Part shown: in pieces, positions 62,465-64,000 of the stretch
Layout: each line of letters opens with the position of its first letter
How positions within the stretch are numbered: the stretch's first letter is position 1
Assembly: GCA_964247055.1 (NCBI GenBank)
Contig: OZ176051.1
Coordinates: 1,550,001-1,614,000 of the forward strand
Source of the DNA: Paragordius varius
Lineage: Eukaryota; Nematomorpha
Length of the DNA stretch: 64,000 nucleotides
Reading direction: 5' to 3'
The notes under the pieces: generated by a model
Databases searched by the model: none
What the model saw: the letters and a program-made list of their open reading frames with translations, nothing else
What the model was told of the DNA's origin: nothing
Position numbers and translations under genes: made by a program

Positions 62465-62527
62465 TAAAGTCCGAAAATCACAATTTATTTCGAAAAGGTG
62501 TGATTCACTGTTATCAGTTAGGTTCAC
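62465..62527. promoter_or_regulatory. 63-bp divergent intergenic region (MED7 / RBM19)
   Basis: Head-to-head starts 63 bp apart. This is the third such pair in the window. No promoter motif recognised. Confidence 0.6.
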
Positions 62528-64000
62528 ATGTCACGGTTGATTATAAAAAATTTACCAGAGCATTTCTCCAATCAACCTGAAAAACTAAAAGAATATTTCG
62601 TCAAATATGGTTTGATTACAGATATCCAGTTAAAATATACACCAAATGGAAAATTCCGAAAGTTTGCTTTTATCGGTTTCTCCACAGACGAACAAGCTCA
62701 AAATGCGATAAAAAATTTAAACCGAACATTTATAAATTGCTCAAAAATTTTGGTTGAACCTGCATTAGATTTAGGTACAATTGAAAAACCTCGAGCCTGG
62801 AGTAAATATTCTAAGGAAAGTTCCGCATCTACTATTTCTAAAAAGGTAAAATTCTATATTAATAAATATAATATAGAAACCCGAAGCTGATACTTTGAAC
62901 GAAAAGCCAAGGAAAAAGACTTCTAAAACTAAATACTTTATTAAGATATCCAATTTACCAGATAAAATAACTGAAACAAAGATTAAAAACTTTTTGGGAT
63001 CGGAAATATTTAATGATATATCTGACATTCGTTTGATTAAAATATTTAAACGAGGTGAAGGCATTAAAAGTTCTACTGCCCATATTGCTTATATATATTT
63101 CTTTCAAGAAGAAACTGTTTCCCGTGCTATGAAATTGAATAAATCTCTTTTGAAAAACCGTTTTATTGAAATTGAACCAAATATTAAAAATGATAAAATC
63201 AACTTAGATAAAAATATATGCCCTCAAAATGATTTAAAATTTGAACCAGCAGATGAAACTGAGATAGATAAAATGTCCCAACTTATGGACACTGGACGAA
63301 TTTTTATTCGTAACCTTCCATACCTTTGCACAGAAAATGATATTGAGGAGTTGTTTTCCAAGTAACATTTGTTTAATAATATATCTATGATATTCTGCTT
63401 TTACAATTTTTTCATTCCAAATGCAAAACATATTTGAAAGCTCCGAATTGTTTCTTTTATAAAAAATATTTTTCACGATCGAAAAAATACTTTTGAAAAG
63501 TTTTTGGTAGCCCTTTAGGTGAAAAATGTTGTCTTTGAATGAAAAAAAGTTATACTAAGTATATCGAGAAATCCAAATTAAAAAAATGTTTGTTATCCCA
63601 TTTACTCCGGTCATAGGTTTGGAAAACTAACTGAAGTCAATCTCCCTCGAGATAAGAGCGATAATAGGATTAAAGGTTTTGGTTTTGTGACTTTCATGTT
63701 TCCAGAACATGCTCAGCTTGCTTTTTCTCAGTTGGATGGAACGAATTTTAAAGGGAGATTGTTACATTTACTGCCTGGGCAGGAAAACAAATCTTTAGAT
63801 ATGGACGCTAACGAGAATACTCAAGGTATGAGGTCTAATTAAAAATTTATTATGATACAGTAAAACTTATTTTTAAAGACGCAAAAACGCAGCACTAATG
63901 TAATCTATAAGATTAAAAGCTAATCAAATTAGCATTTTAGACGCCCGTGCATCTGATTTTTAAATTTTTCCAATAATGGATTGAAGGTAAAAATATTTAA
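62528..64000 (+). CDS. RBM19: RBM19/Mrd1, multi-RRM rRNA processing factor (right-truncated)
   Basis: Nucleolar protein needed for small-subunit pre-rRNA processing. Exons seen: 62528-62845, 62877-63361, 63617-63825; the gene continues beyond the window. RRM1 starts at the first residue, MSRLIIKNLPEHFSNQPEKL, with RNP1 KFRKFAFIGF, followed by the family hallmark KPRAWSKYSKES (human KPRAWSKHAQK). A second RRM (YFIKISNLPDKITETKIKNF) and a third (GRIFIRNLPYLCTENDIEEL; KGFGFVTFMFPEHAQLAF) match human RRM2 and RRM3. The linker between RRM1 and RRM2 is about 30 residues, against roughly 200 in human, so the N-terminal half is strongly compacted. Intron 1 is 31 nt; intron 2 is 255 nt. The last ~175 bases are the start of intron 3. 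Confidence 0.93.

Overview
The window is very AT-rich (roughly three quarters A+T by eye) animal nuclear DNA. The gene content is metazoan: PSMD14/Rpn11, an OSER1-type protein, ZW10, SYCP3, ST13/Hip, MED7, RBM19, a leucine-rich-repeat receptor and a secreted EGF/serine-protease-homologue gene. Its most unusual property is the introns. At least fourteen introns of 21-31 nt can be placed by keeping reading frame and family similarity (PSMD14, SYCP3, ST13, ZW10, RBM19 and two unnamed genes), beside ordinary introns of 60 nt to several kb that hold small transposons. The closest published parallel I know is the dicyemid mesozoans, whose introns are about this size. That assignment is inference; other reduced animals are not excluded.

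Layout. 1-612: 3' end of an unrecognised gene. 1531-2911 and 9421-11024: two inverted copies of an unclassified repeat (family X) flanking a tight gene block: PSMD14 (-), OSER1-like (+), a 210-aa gene (-) and a small + gene, joined by head-to-head gaps of 53 and 35 bp. 11193-15561: a 1323-aa protein with Gly-Trp repeats. 15821-21273: LRR transmembrane protein (-). 23870-29452: ZW10 (-). 29480-36000: transposon-rich stretch (MITE families Y and Z, hAT elements, two X/V-type repeats). 36306-37078: SYCP3 (-), with five introns all of 21-27 nt. 38775-51181: ten EGF-like modules, one per exon, followed by a serine protease domain whose catalytic residues are replaced. 51182-56869: gene-poor, with nested MITEs. 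56870-61207: ST13 (+). 61464-62464: MED7 (-). 62528-end: RBM19 (+), cut by the window edge; MED7 and RBM19 start 63 bp apart.

The recognised genes are mostly housekeeping functions (proteasome lid, Hsp70 co-chaperone, Mediator, pre-rRNA processing, kinetochore/Golgi tethering) plus meiosis (SYCP3). There is no operon logic. What links neighbours is divergent pairing over very short shared promoters and tail-to-tail packing. Repeats were grouped by comparing copies within the window; the family letters (H, T, U, V, W, X, Y, Z) are my own labels. No viral or retroelement sequence was recognised.
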